DNA from: Kocuria soli
Lineage (GTDB): Bacteria; Actinomycetota; Actinomycetes; Actinomycetales; Micrococcaceae
Length of the DNA: 64,000 nucleotides
Direction: 5' to 3'
NCBI RefSeq assembly: GCF_003797835.1
Contig: NZ_RKMF01000003.1
Location: forward strand, 1-64,000
Shown here: one piece after another, positions 40,601 to 49,236 of the stretch
Numbering within the stretch: position 1 is the first letter of the stretch
Layout of the letters: each line of letters begins with the position of its first letter
The notes under the pieces: model-generated
Told to the model about the DNA's origin: nothing
Database searches by the model: none
The model's input: the letters and a program-made list of their open reading frames with translations, nothing else
Program-made: the position numbers and the translations under genes

Positions 40601-43546
40601 TCGACGTTCGAACGCATTGCACGGGAAACTCTGGGGCAGCAAGTGGAATTGCACGAAGGTGCTTTCCTGTTCACGCTCATGCGCCGCAGTACTGCGCAAG
40701 AGCTGGGCGCCCCGGTTCTGGCGACAGTGGGTGAGCTCAAGCACGAGAGCCCACAAGCGGCGCTGAAGCGAACTGACCGCGGTACCGGGCCGCATGCGTT
40801 CTTTGGTGGCGCCCACGGTGGCCTGGCAGTGCTGAGCACCCTGCTGAAGACAACTGGCCCGAACACCGTGGCGGTCTCCAACGGTCCCAGATATCCGGGC
40901 CTCACCTTGGATCTGAGCGTGGGTGAGACCGAACCCCAGGAGAAGACAGATGACGACGGGTCACAGTCGCCGGTGGTCTCTCGTCACGACCGGATCTGGA
41001 CCCCCGCACCGTTGAACAATGCCGGGAGAGCATCAGGTGATTCCTCGCGAATCGCTTCGGTCGTGCTCGCAGTAGACCGGGGAGCAGATCGGGAGGTCGA
41101 ACAGCCGGACACCCCGGTGATATGTGTCGCCGATCTCCTCGAACGCACATCCGAGGTCGCGGGTCTCTCGTCGGAACGGGCGCTGGAAGCACTTGAGGGA
41201 CTTGACCTGGAACATGTTCGATGCCTGGTGGACCTCAAAGAGCTGAACCCGGAAGGCGACCCCACCCCGGAACAGACACAGTTACTGGAGGCTGTGCACG
41301 ATGTGCTGTTCCTCGCAGCAAAACGGCAGGCCGAAACCGTTGCCCGCGGCGGTACCTTTGCCATCGCGTTGCTGGGATCGTGGGACGGTAAGATCGCCCA
41401 CCCAATGACGGGCCTGTTCACGGGCTTCGCCAAGAGCTTGGCCCTCGAGGGCAGGGGTCGGGGCCTAGAGGTGCGTGCCGTCTTGACGCAGGAGCGTGAC
41501 CCCAACAAGGCCATGGCGTTGTTGGAGACGGAATTGGACTACCCACCGGGCGGTCTCCCAACTGCAGCGTGGGCCGACGGTCAACGGTTTCGGGAATCCG
41601 CCGTCGAAACCACTCGTCCAGAGGGCAGGGAAGAGCCTCTTACTGAATCCTCCGTTGTGCTGGCCACAGCGGGCGGCAAGGGAATCACCGCGCGCGTGGT
41701 GGTGGCAGTGGCCGAAAAGTACCGGTGCCACATGTATCTGATGGGTTCAACAGACCTGGAGCAGTGCCGCAAGGCACTGGATTCCTACGGTGGCATCCAG
41801 GCGCTGGCGGACAAACCGACGTTCATCCGCGCGGCGCGCGACCGGCTCCCTGATGCCAAGGTGGCTCAGATCAACGCCGAGTACGAGCGGTTGCAGGGGG
41901 CAGCGGAAATCCTGGAGACCCTAGCCCAGATCGAAGCGGCCGCAGGGGCGGGCAAGGCTCACTACCTGCGGGCAGACGTAACGGATCGGACACAGGTCAA
42001 CGCCGCGGTGAACTACGTGCGAGAAAGCCATGACACCGTGGACCTGGTGATTCACGGGGCCGGAATCAACCGAGCCTCCACAGTGATCACCAAGTCCTTG
42101 CCGCAGTTCAAGGCTGTCCGTGGGGTCAAGGTCGGCGGGTACTTCAATCTGCGTTCAGCGGTGCACGCCAGTTTCGGGGCCTTTCCGCGGATGTGGTGCA
42201 GTTTTTCGTCCCTGATCGGGCTTACCGGCCAGCAAGGTGAGACTGACTACGCCTCGGCCAACGATGCCCTCGCTACTCTGGCCCAGGCGCACCGGGCTGA
42301 GGGTCACGACGAATTCGCCATCGGATGGACCCTGTGGAAGGACGCAGGCATGGCTGCCAGCAGTGTCCATCAGTCGTTCTTCTCGGGGGTCATGGGTGAC
42401 GTTCTGTCACTGATGAGTACGTCGGAGGGGACGCATAAGTTCCTTGAAGAACTTGAGGCCGGTACTCGAACCGGTGCCGTGGTGCACATCGGTGACGTCG
42501 AAAAGCGCTCCATCGAGGAGGCCGCCCCTGGGTTCTTCAGCGAATCGACCGCCCAGAGCACCGGCTCGCCCGGTGACTCTGACCAAGGGCTGTTCTACGT
42601 GGATCGAGCGGAGTGGATCAGCCGCAACGAAGTGATTTGTCATCGTCTGATAGACCAACGAGATGCTTTCCTGAGCGGCCATGCCGTTGGTGGCATCGGC
42701 ACGCTGCCCGGTTGCTTCGTCCTTGAGCTGATGGCGGAGGCCTCTCGCGTCCTGAGGCCTGAGCTGGTGATGACGGGGGCCAGGGATGTGCGATTCCAAA
42801 GCTTCCTGCGTACAGATGGTCCAGCGACTCGTACCCCGCTACAACTCCGGGCCAAGGTGTTGACCTCCACCAAGGAGCGCACCCTGGTGGAAGTGCGGAT
42901 CAGCGTGCCTTTGGTGACTCCGTCCGGGAGAGATTTGAACCGGGACAAGGTGTTCTTCACCGGTCAGGCAGTTCTGGAGGGGTACTATCACCCGGCGCCC
43001 GTCCACTCAACGTGGCCGGAGGCCACGGAACACCCCGTGCTGGACCCGTACCACGGGGACGGAGCTCCGGTGGCGCTCACCCGGGAGTTTGTGACCACCG
43101 CCAACACGAGATTGCACCCCTTGGGCAAGAGAGCCACGTACCGGGGTGCGGTAGGCGCTAACGGTACATATGACCGGTTCTTGAAACCGGTACTCATGAT
43201 GGACGGGCTGATCCGTCTGGCCGTTCTGGAGGAGTTCGACCAACCGGTACTTCCGGTGGCCGCCCCTACCCGCATCGGTCGTGTGGACTTCTATGCACAG
43301 GACAACGACGTCGAGTTGTCCTCTGAGCCTGGAGCAGTCGAACTCTACGCTACTCCGCGCGGCGTGGGATTGGACAGCTCTGCCGTGTACACCGCAGTGG
43401 GTCCCAATGGCCGGGTGCTGTTGACAGTGTCCGGGTTGGAAGGCGTGGTGGTAGGGCATGTGGAAGCTCGCACCGGGAGCGCAGTTGCGGACCCCGCCCA
43501 CCTGATCACCCCACGCCGTGAGCAGACGGAAAGGATCGCGCTGTGA
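37622..43546 (+). CDS. Iterative polyketide/PUFA-type synthase: ER(FabL-like)-KS-CLF-KR-DH
   Basis: The 1974-residue protein has these domains in order. (1) SDR, 1-260, with TGGAKGIG, NNAAFGV and Tyr155-x6-Lys162 in NYTSVGTTKA, closely resembling the enoyl-ACP reductase FabL. (2) A disordered linker. (3) Ketosynthase, about 335-785, with Cys528 (DTACSSS), His661 (HATGT) and His697 (VGHTGW). (4) A chain-length-factor-like KS, about 790-1125, with Ala961 replacing the Cys (DTGAGS). (5) A ketoreductase with structural half, about 1140-1640, with GGKGIT and Tyr1543 (DYASAND), and the helical insertion typical of PUFA-synthase KRs. (6) A hotdog dehydratase, about 1660-1960, with His1687 in the HxxxGxxxxP motif and an Asp in 'MMDGLIRL'. 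It has no AT, ACP or thioesterase, so it must work with the AT-ACP-ACP protein. It overlaps both neighbours by four bases. Confidence 0.9.
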   Translation: MNATQVWEGKVVLVTGGAKGIGAVIAERFAFAGARVVINCFHSYVQGKEMAARLNAEGCDVAVRRGSVAKPEQIQDLLAWIDAEYGRLDVLVNNAAFGVFKDSETTSPEDLRRSFEVNVTGALSAAQASRALLADSRGCIVNLSSVGAGHTVGNYTSVGTTKAGVESLTRYLAAEWAQYGIRVNCASGGLIAGGVADVFPEAESMQHVVSQATPWGTLGSAADIANVVEFLASPQARWITGQVLLADGGMSLGAAMLTPAEQWSRSVEAARQQGGQGVNADAKADNDGVRLTHDQADLSREHSQEPPSTARPERQIQPHESPQGDQAVDENEVIVAVGMGMVVPGASNPEEFWRVLEEGPELLNQERPERIRSHHFYDADQLAEDKTYQIASGFSDDYHPDVELQAELGEDRRATDYTTQWFRHALRQALASVTLRGKVSCAIGYTADGNQHLEEALVVESLVEDLNSVLLEQDQESVDPQAIRDMLGESYPLYARSGRAPLPFEVGHDAIAGLLGENPEVSMVDTACSSSLYALDIAVKGLLDGTRDTAVCGGTFSVGPRNAVLFAKLHGLSPSGQLRPLDERADGVLFADGAATVVLKRLKDARADGDPILGYISGVGMSSDGKGKAVYAPNVKGQKLAIKRAGEQRTTSQAPDWVVAHATGTPAGDLCEITSVRESMTSDRKVWVTSNKSLVGHTGWAAGVVSLIQVLLSFRHQVILPQHRFDRALPAYELESSSLAVPMEPVPWPAGSRVRTAAVSGFGFGGTNAHLVVQDVPVVFGRKTQPDDIVLAGWAADVPGLKTPEEVESWICGSGEVSATFGDSYDTSDLRVRMPPKVLRTLDRAQLMALRCASDLRDQIGVETWQGVRERIGVFIGSMGPTRNASMYARRCHLDATLDALASHDERLADRIREPLTARVRSGVVASNEDSFPGIMPNIVSARISNVFDTNGPNMVLDTGAGSAFTSLDVAADYLRTGEIDVAVAGGINGNSTSTFERIARETLGQQVELHEGAFLFTLMRRSTAQELGAPVLATVGELKHESPQAALKRTDRGTGPHAFFGGAHGGLAVLSTLLKTTGPNTVAVSNGPRYPGLTLDLSVGETEPQEKTDDDGSQSPVVSRHDRIWTPAPLNNAGRASGDSSRIASVVLAVDRGADREVEQPDTPVICVADLLERTSEVAGLSSERALEALEGLDLEHVRCLVDLKELNPEGDPTPEQTQLLEAVHDVLFLAAKRQAETVARGGTFAIALLGSWDGKIAHPMTGLFTGFAKSLALEGRGRGLEVRAVLTQERDPNKAMALLETELDYPPGGLPTAAWADGQRFRESAVETTRPEGREEPLTESSVVLATAGGKGITARVVVAVAEKYRCHMYLMGSTDLEQCRKALDSYGGIQALADKPTFIRAARDRLPDAKVAQINAEYERLQGAAEILETLAQIEAAAGAGKAHYLRADVTDRTQVNAAVNYVRESHDTVDLVIHGAGINRASTVITKSLPQFKAVRGVKVGGYFNLRSAVHASFGAFPRMWCSFSSLIGLTGQQGETDYASANDALATLAQAHRAEGHDEFAIGWTLWKDAGMAASSVHQSFFSGVMGDVLSLMSTSEGTHKFLEELEAGTRTGAVVHIGDVEKRSIEEAAPGFFSESTAQSTGSPGDSDQGLFYVDRAEWISRNEVICHRLIDQRDAFLSGHAVGGIGTLPGCFVLELMAEASRVLRPELVMTGARDVRFQSFLRTDGPATRTPLQLRAKVLTSTKERTLVEVRISVPLVTPSGRDLNRDKVFFTGQAVLEGYYHPAPVHSTWPEATEHPVLDPYHGDGAPVALTREFVTTANTRLHPLGKRATYRGAVGANGTYDRFLKPVLMMDGLIRLAVLEEFDQPVLPVAAPTRIGRVDFYAQDNDVELSSEPGAVELYATPRGVGLDSSAVYTAVGPNGRVLLTVSGLEGVVVGHVEARTGSAVADPAHLITPRREQTERIAL

Positions 43547-44922
43547 GGGCCGCCCAGCCATTGAGTTCCATGACGCCACACCCACCGGGTCCCCGGGGGC
43601 TTCCATACCTGGGGAGTCTTCCTGCGTATCGACGGGATGCCGCTCAGTTCTTGACCCGCACGCGCTATGAATACGGGCCAGTGGCCAAGCTACGCATGGG
43701 TCCGTACACGTTCACCCTTGCCACCGGTTCGGCAGCGGTTCAGCACGTGCTGATCCGCAACAAGGAGAACTACTGTCGAGGTCAGCTCTACAAGCAGTTC
43801 GAACTGGTCATGGGCCGCGGGTTGCTCACCATGGACGACGACGAATGGCGTCCTCACCGCAGGGTCATGCAACCCGCGTTCCTCCGCAGTGCATTGGCGG
43901 GCTATTTTCCGTCGGTCCGTGAGCGCACTGAGCAACTGCTGATGCGTTGGGAGCGCCATGCTTTGGACGGGACCCCGGTCGATCTGGTGGCCGAGTGTCT
44001 CCGACTGGCGTCTGCAGTGATTATGGATGTCCTCTTCGGATTCGACATAGACGATCGTGCGGCCCGGATCAAGGAAGTAGTGGATCAGAGCATCGACGTC
44101 ATGTTCCCGCACGGCACCTTCCAGGAAATGCTTCCACTGTGGGTCCCCACGCCCCGCAATCGCCGGGTCAAACGTAACCGTGAGCAGCTGCTGGAGCTGG
44201 CCGACGACGTTGCGCGGGCTCCCGCCGGCGCTGGAGAGATGACCTTGGATTCGTTGTTGCGTGCGGCTGCACGACGTGGAGAGGAGGGATGGTCACGGGA
44301 AGAGCTACGCGATGAGATCTTGACCATTTATCTGGCCGGGCATGAGACGACAGCCACCGCGATGGCCTGGTCATTGATCTCTGTGGCCAATGAACCCGCT
44401 GTGCGCGAGCGTCTCAGTGAGGAAGTGGACCGGGTGGTGGGTCAGCGTTCCGTTGAATACGCCGACCTGGAATCTCTGCCGTATACCAAGGCCGTGATCG
44501 ACGAGACGCTACGGCTCTACCCACCCATTTGGCTATTCCCCCGCGATGCGATCAACGACGATGTCATGGACGGGTACCGTGTGGACGCCAAGACCAGTGT
44601 CCTGCTGAGTCCCTTGCTCTCCCACCGGGATCCGGAAGTCTGGAGCAACCCGGAAGCATTCGACCCCGAACGGTTCTTGGCGCCTTCCGGGCGTCCACCG
44701 CAGGGATCGTACATCCCCTTTGGGTTGGGAGCCCGGCAGTGCGTGGGGAATGCGGTGGCCCTGGTGGAACTGCAAGCCGTGTTGGCCATGATCACTCAGC
44801 GCTACCGTCTGGAGATCCTGCCGAGTTCCATGCTGCGCTACGGGGACACGTTGATCTCTCTGCGTCCCATGGGCGATGTGTTCGCCCGTGTCCACGTGCG
44901 CGATGGAAATGGTGTCGCATGA
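43543..44922 (+). CDS. Cytochrome P450
   Basis: The 459-residue haem monooxygenase has I-helix AGHETTATAMAW, the K-helix ExxR motif ETLRLYPP, the meander 'FDPERF', and haem ligand Cys400 in FGLGARQCVG. The 'LYPPIWLFPRDA' stretch resembles P450s that act on fatty acyl or other lipophilic chains. No fused reductase, so it needs external redox partners; none are encoded in the cluster. GTG start overlapping the synthase stop (GTGA) and TGA overlapping the next ATG show co-translation. Likely role: hydroxylation or oxidation of the synthase product. Confidence 0.93.
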   Translation: MRAAQPLSSMTPHPPGPRGLPYLGSLPAYRRDAAQFLTRTRYEYGPVAKLRMGPYTFTLATGSAAVQHVLIRNKENYCRGQLYKQFELVMGRGLLTMDDDEWRPHRRVMQPAFLRSALAGYFPSVRERTEQLLMRWERHALDGTPVDLVAECLRLASAVIMDVLFGFDIDDRAARIKEVVDQSIDVMFPHGTFQEMLPLWVPTPRNRRVKRNREQLLELADDVARAPAGAGEMTLDSLLRAAARRGEEGWSREELRDEILTIYLAGHETTATAMAWSLISVANEPAVRERLSEEVDRVVGQRSVEYADLESLPYTKAVIDETLRLYPPIWLFPRDAINDDVMDGYRVDAKTSVLLSPLLSHRDPEVWSNPEAFDPERFLAPSGRPPQGSYIPFGLGARQCVGNAVALVELQAVLAMITQRYRLEILPSSMLRYGDTLISLRPMGDVFARVHVRDGNGVA

Positions 44923-47333
44923 GCGGCCCGATCCTCCGACATGTCATGGAACTGGTGTCGGCTCCGCGTTACCCGGGTGTCAGACCGCTCGAACCGGAGT
45001 CCACGGTCTGGGTACTCAACGCCTCCCAAGCTGTCGTGGACCGGGCTGCATTCACTTTTCGGGGGCACGGCCACAACGTTGTTTGGATTCCGCCCAGCGC
45101 AGCGTCTTCCGTGATCGACGAATACGTGCGGCGTCGGACCCCTGACGTCGTCGTCGATTTCGGTGCGGGAGAACACGCCACCTCAACCGCTGACTGGCGT
45201 GAACGTTTCCACCACACCTTGGAGGTCTTGCGTGCGGTGTACCCGTGTTGGGCACCCTGCACCGATTACGGGCGTCTGCGATACACCGCCCTGACGTGGC
45301 AGCGCGAGAATGAGTCTCCTGCCGACCTCAATGGCTTGTGGAGTGGGCTGGCCAAGACTCTGCCGCGGGAGTTTCCAGCGGTGATTCCACAGGTGGTTGA
45401 ATTACCGACTCCGGATGGAAACGACGACGCCGTTCTGACGCCCGTGATCGACGCGATGGAAAACTACCCGTGGGTGGAGCTGGTGATGCCTCGGGCGGCG
45501 CCCGCGCTGACACCGCTGCCGGTGCCACGCGAGGTCAATGACTGTGCTACATCAAGGATTGGGTCGGATGACACCGTCTTGATGACGGGCGGAGCACGCG
45601 GCATCGGGTGGCGTTTGGCGGTGGAACTGGCGCGCCGCACGGGTTGCCACGTTCTGGTTTCCGGGCGGGACGACGTCGAGATCCTCCGTAGCCAACCTTG
45701 GGCCCGTGCAAGCGAAGTTCAATTCGAGCAGCTTCGTGTCGAGGCCTTCACGGAACGCTCCGCAGACCAGACCCTGCCTCAGATTCGACGGCGTCTGACC
45801 AAGCAGACGCAAGTTCGAGAGATCCTGGCCAATCTGGATGCGGCGCGTGACGAGGGGCTGAATATCGAGTATGTGGTCTGTGACGTCACAGACGAACAAT
45901 CCGTGCGTCGCGCCGTGGAGCAGGCAGGAGCGAAGCTGAGCGCGGTGTTGCACAACGCCGGGCTGGACATGCCTTCGCGTCTGCCTGACAAGACCCAGGC
46001 GGACGTGGAGACCGTGGTTGCCGTCAAGCTTGACGGGTTTCGTAACCTCAAAGCTGCCCTCGCGGGGCATTCGCTCAAGGTCATGTGCCTCACGGGTTCG
46101 TTGACCGGTCGTTACGGCGGCATGGTCGGGCAGTTCGATTACGCGGCGGCCAATGATTCTCTGGCCTATGCCGCTCGTGCTGCGGGGGAGGACTATCCCG
46201 TCCTTTGCGTGGCGTGGCCTACGTGGAACGGTGTGGGTCTGATCACGAACCTCAAGGCAGCCTCCGCCTACATGCTGCCCATCGAGGCCGAGGACGGCGT
46301 GACCGCCTGGATCCGAGAGATCCAAGGAGGACCGTCCGGAGAGAGCGCCTTCATGGGCGAATTTGCCACTGTTTCTGCTCAACACCTGGAATCCGTACCC
46401 GTGCCCGTCGGCTGGACCGGAGCCAGACGGATGCTGTCGCGTCGGTACTGGTTGGGACGGGTCGTCGTGATTGAGCCCCTGGTCGCGATCACCAGCATCC
46501 ACGTGTTCAACCCTGATACTGCGCCATACGCGGTATCAGCCCAGCTGGGTGGTCGTGAGGCCATGCCGATTACCTTGATTCTCGAACTGTTGTTACAAGC
46601 CCGGGACGGATTCGCCATGGTTATCCCGGGGGCGACTCACCTGGAGGACGTCCGGATCCAGCTGGCCGCAGTGGTCAATCCCCCGTCTTCGCCGGACGGT
46701 CCTGTTCAGACGGCCCAGCTGCGTCGCACGGCCCGGATCCGCTCGTCCGGAGTCACCGTGGCTCTGGAGGTCACGCTTGATCGGGTGGACCAGGAGGATT
46801 CAATACCACTTGCCAGCGCCACAGTGATTGTGCGGCAGGATCCCCGCGAGCACGAAACCACACCTCAGTCGGGTCGACGATGGCGGGTCACGGTTGCCGG
46901 TGGTCCCGGGAACGCTGGTCCGGGGGTCTACCAATGGAGCGACGTTCCTGCCACGGTGCCGGCTGATGCGGGCGGACACGAAAGGGTGTTCGATCTCGTG
47001 GAGTTCTGGTCGCCGGCGCTTGGGTGGACCCAAGCAGTACCACCGTTCACCTTGCTTCCCACGACGGCAGTCGAAGCCGCTATGCAAAGGGTGATCGCCT
47101 CCCCCGCCGGAAAGGACCCAGGGGTGCTCAGAATCGGGGCAGTACTGCTGTCAGCACCCGTGGGTGACTCGGGGATACGACCGGCACCGGGCACCGCGCC
47201 TAGTTGCTCAGTCACCATCCATGAAGTTTCGGGCGAGCACCGGTATGAACTCCGCGAAATTCGCACAACCGATCACTTCGAATCCCAAGATGACATATCT
47301 GAAAGGCAGCTGCCCGAACATGCACATCTATGA
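44919..47333 (+). CDS. PUFA-type ketoreductase fused to a degenerate dehydratase-like domain
   Basis: The 804-residue protein has an SDR structural half (about 1-200) and a catalytic ketoreductase with MTGGARGIG (about 218-226) and active Tyr408 in DYAAANDS. The KR carries the same charged helical insertion as the KR in the large synthase. From about 510 a hotdog/DH-like domain follows. At the DH motif HxxxGxxxxP the residue in the His position is Ala541 (AQLGGREAMP; Gly545 and Pro550 kept), and no clear second catalytic Asp is seen. The KR looks active; the DH fold is probably structural or a substrate-holding domain. It lies between the P450 and the flavoenzyme with overlapping genes on both sides. 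Confidence 0.8.
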   Translation: MSGPILRHVMELVSAPRYPGVRPLEPESTVWVLNASQAVVDRAAFTFRGHGHNVVWIPPSAASSVIDEYVRRRTPDVVVDFGAGEHATSTADWRERFHHTLEVLRAVYPCWAPCTDYGRLRYTALTWQRENESPADLNGLWSGLAKTLPREFPAVIPQVVELPTPDGNDDAVLTPVIDAMENYPWVELVMPRAAPALTPLPVPREVNDCATSRIGSDDTVLMTGGARGIGWRLAVELARRTGCHVLVSGRDDVEILRSQPWARASEVQFEQLRVEAFTERSADQTLPQIRRRLTKQTQVREILANLDAARDEGLNIEYVVCDVTDEQSVRRAVEQAGAKLSAVLHNAGLDMPSRLPDKTQADVETVVAVKLDGFRNLKAALAGHSLKVMCLTGSLTGRYGGMVGQFDYAAANDSLAYAARAAGEDYPVLCVAWPTWNGVGLITNLKAASAYMLPIEAEDGVTAWIREIQGGPSGESAFMGEFATVSAQHLESVPVPVGWTGARRMLSRRYWLGRVVVIEPLVAITSIHVFNPDTAPYAVSAQLGGREAMPITLILELLLQARDGFAMVIPGATHLEDVRIQLAAVVNPPSSPDGPVQTAQLRRTARIRSSGVTVALEVTLDRVDQEDSIPLASATVIVRQDPREHETTPQSGRRWRVTVAGGPGNAGPGVYQWSDVPATVPADAGGHERVFDLVEFWSPALGWTQAVPPFTLLPTTAVEAAMQRVIASPAGKDPGVLRIGAVLLSAPVGDSGIRPAPGTAPSCSVTIHEVSGEHRYELREIRTTDHFESQDDISERQLPEHAHL

Positions 47334-48753
47334 TGCGATCATCGTGGGAGCCCGCGTAGCCGGTTGTGCGACCGGAATGCTGTTGGCCAAAGCAGGGTTC
47401 GACATTCTTGTGGTGGACCGGGACGCGCTACCTAGCGACAAGCCACACTCGACCCACCTGATCCACCCACCCGGAATCCGCCGCCTTCGTGATTGGGGGC
47501 TACTCCAGGACATCGAGAACAGCGGGTGCCCACCGATCCACGAATACGGGCTGGCCGTGGGAACCATGGATCTCATGGCCCCTCTGCCACCCGACGGCGA
47601 TGTGAGCACTGCCTTCGCACCGCGCCGACGCGTCCTGGACGCGATTCTGCTTGACGCGGCCGTCGCCGCAGGAGCCGAAGTCAGGCCAGAAACCTTGGCC
47701 ACGGGCCTGGTGTACGAGCAGGAGCGCGTGGTGGGAGTGCGACTACGTAGCGGAGGGCGGGAGGTGGTTGAACGTGCCCGGCTGGTGATTGGTGCCGACG
47801 GCGTCAACTCTCGCGTCGGTACATGGGCAGGGGCGCAGAAGTACCTGGAAAGGCCCAGGCGTCTCACGAGTATCTGGTCCTACTGGACAGGTACGTCAGT
47901 CACGGAAGTTCCCACGTGGCGCGATGACCACAACTACGCATTTGCCTGGCCAACCAACGACGGTGCGGTCCTGGCTGGGGTCACGTGGCGGAGCGAGGAC
48001 TTCAAGCGCCTAAAGATCAAAGACAAGGAGGCGGCACTGTTCGGGGTCATGGATCGCTTCGACCCGCAGCTTGCTGCCCAGATGCGAGTAGGTGAGCGGA
48101 TCGAGGAATGGCGGACCGGTTCCGTTCCCAACTACTTCCGTGAGTCTTTCGGGGCTGGGTGGGCCCTGGTGGGCGATGCGGGGTACTGTCGCGACCCATC
48201 AACGGCGGCAGGAATCACGGATGCGCTGAGGAGTGCCGAGTACCTTGCGGAAGAGATCATCTGCGCATGGGAAGGAAAGGTATCGGAAGAGCAGGCTCTG
48301 GCGCGATATGAATATCGCCGAAACGTGAGACAGAGGCCGATTTATGAGTACACGACTGATTTTGCTCGACTGGATCCTTACCCGAGTGACGTGTTGGAGA
48401 TCATGACCAAGGCCAGCTCCGTACCACGGTTTGCTCAGGGCTTGACGGGCTTGTTCGCCCAAACTCAAGATCCCTTGGAGTTCTTCTCGCCCCATAACAT
48501 GAGCCAGATTCTACGTGAGACCGGTGCGCCGGAATCTTTCAGAATTGGGGCGCTCAAAGCGATTTCTTCACCAAATGTTTACAGATTGCCGGGTGTTCCT
48601 GCCGTGATGCGAGCTATGCTTGCTTCTCGACTTGGCGACATGGGTGATTACCTCCGTGAGGCCGAGCGCGCCAGGAATCGGTGGCGCGGCATGACCGGAT
48701 GGCAGAGCAACCCCGAATTATTGGAGGAAAAATGGTCTACTCCCGCATCGTGA
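47320..48753 (+). CDS. FAD-dependent oxidoreductase/monooxygenase (PHBH-like)
   Basis: The 477-residue flavoprotein has an N-terminal FAD fold 'YDAIIVGARVAGCATGMLL' (GxGxxG written GARVAG), the DG motif 'GADGVNSRVG', and the GD motif 'ALVGDAGYCRDPSTAAG'. These mark the group A hydroxylase/halogenase/geranylgeranyl-reductase superfamily. No halogenase WxWxIP motif is visible, so hydroxylation or reduction is more likely than halogenation. The ATG at 47320 lies inside the end of the previous gene (14-base overlap); an ATG 30 bases earlier lacks a ribosome-binding site. Likely tailoring enzyme for the polyketide/acyl product. Confidence 0.82.
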   Translation: MHIYDAIIVGARVAGCATGMLLAKAGFDILVVDRDALPSDKPHSTHLIHPPGIRRLRDWGLLQDIENSGCPPIHEYGLAVGTMDLMAPLPPDGDVSTAFAPRRRVLDAILLDAAVAAGAEVRPETLATGLVYEQERVVGVRLRSGGREVVERARLVIGADGVNSRVGTWAGAQKYLERPRRLTSIWSYWTGTSVTEVPTWRDDHNYAFAWPTNDGAVLAGVTWRSEDFKRLKIKDKEAALFGVMDRFDPQLAAQMRVGERIEEWRTGSVPNYFRESFGAGWALVGDAGYCRDPSTAAGITDALRSAEYLAEEIICAWEGKVSEEQALARYEYRRNVRQRPIYEYTTDFARLDPYPSDVLEIMTKASSVPRFAQGLTGLFAQTQDPLEFFSPHNMSQILRETGAPESFRIGALKAISSPNVYRLPGVPAVMRAMLASRLGDMGDYLREAERARNRWRGMTGWQSNPELLEEKWSTPAS

Positions 48754-49217
48754 CCAAGAAAGTCAAAGAGACTTTCGACGCCATCAATTCCGGCAACTAT
48801 CAGGTCATGCTTGATGGCTTGGCTGATGATTTCGTATACCATTTTCATGGTCGGCATGCTTTGGGCGGTCACCGCAACACCCTGAAGTCCATGGATGCCT
48901 GGTGGCAGCGCGTTGGTCGCCTGTTACCTGGTGCGAATTTTGAGATCCGAGAAGTCCTTGTTTCTGGTGGTCCGTGGCGTACGCGGATCGCCGTCAATTC
49001 AAAGATCAGAGGAGACTTGCCCGACGGCACGCTCTATGAGAACACCGTCCTCCAGTTGATGACCCTCAGGTGGGGCAAGGTTGCAGAGGTGGAGACCTTG
49101 GAGGACCTCCAGGTCCTGGAGCGAGCTCTGAGTGTGGTCGCGAAACACGGTCAGCAGGAGGCATTGGCCGAACCGATCGAAGACCCTGGCCCAGGCTCGA
49201 GTGCGCCCCAGTACTGA
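48732..49217 (+). CDS. SnoaL-like (NTF2-fold) protein
   Basis: The 161-residue product has the NTF2/SnoaL layout: N-terminal helices 'VKETFDAINSGNYQVMLDGL', 'ADDFVYHFHGRHALGGHR', and a curved sheet ending 'WGKVAEVETLEDLQ'. SnoaL-like proteins catalyse aldol cyclisations, isomerisations or bind small molecules in polyketide pathways; His residues in the pocket region are consistent with catalysis, but the reaction cannot be named. The ATG has GGAGGAAAA directly upstream and overlaps the flavoenzyme gene by 22 bases. Confidence 0.75.
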   Translation: MVYSRIVTKKVKETFDAINSGNYQVMLDGLADDFVYHFHGRHALGGHRNTLKSMDAWWQRVGRLLPGANFEIREVLVSGGPWRTRIAVNSKIRGDLPDGTLYENTVLQLMTLRWGKVAEVETLEDLQVLERALSVVAKHGQQEALAEPIEDPGPGSSAPQY

Positions 49218-49236
49218 TCGACCAGGAGCTGTCCAC

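Noticed and set aside
47320-48753. FAD enzyme considered as a flavin-dependent halogenase
   Set aside because: The FAD motifs fit the superfamily, but the WxWxIP motif and the lysine context of halogenases are not seen.
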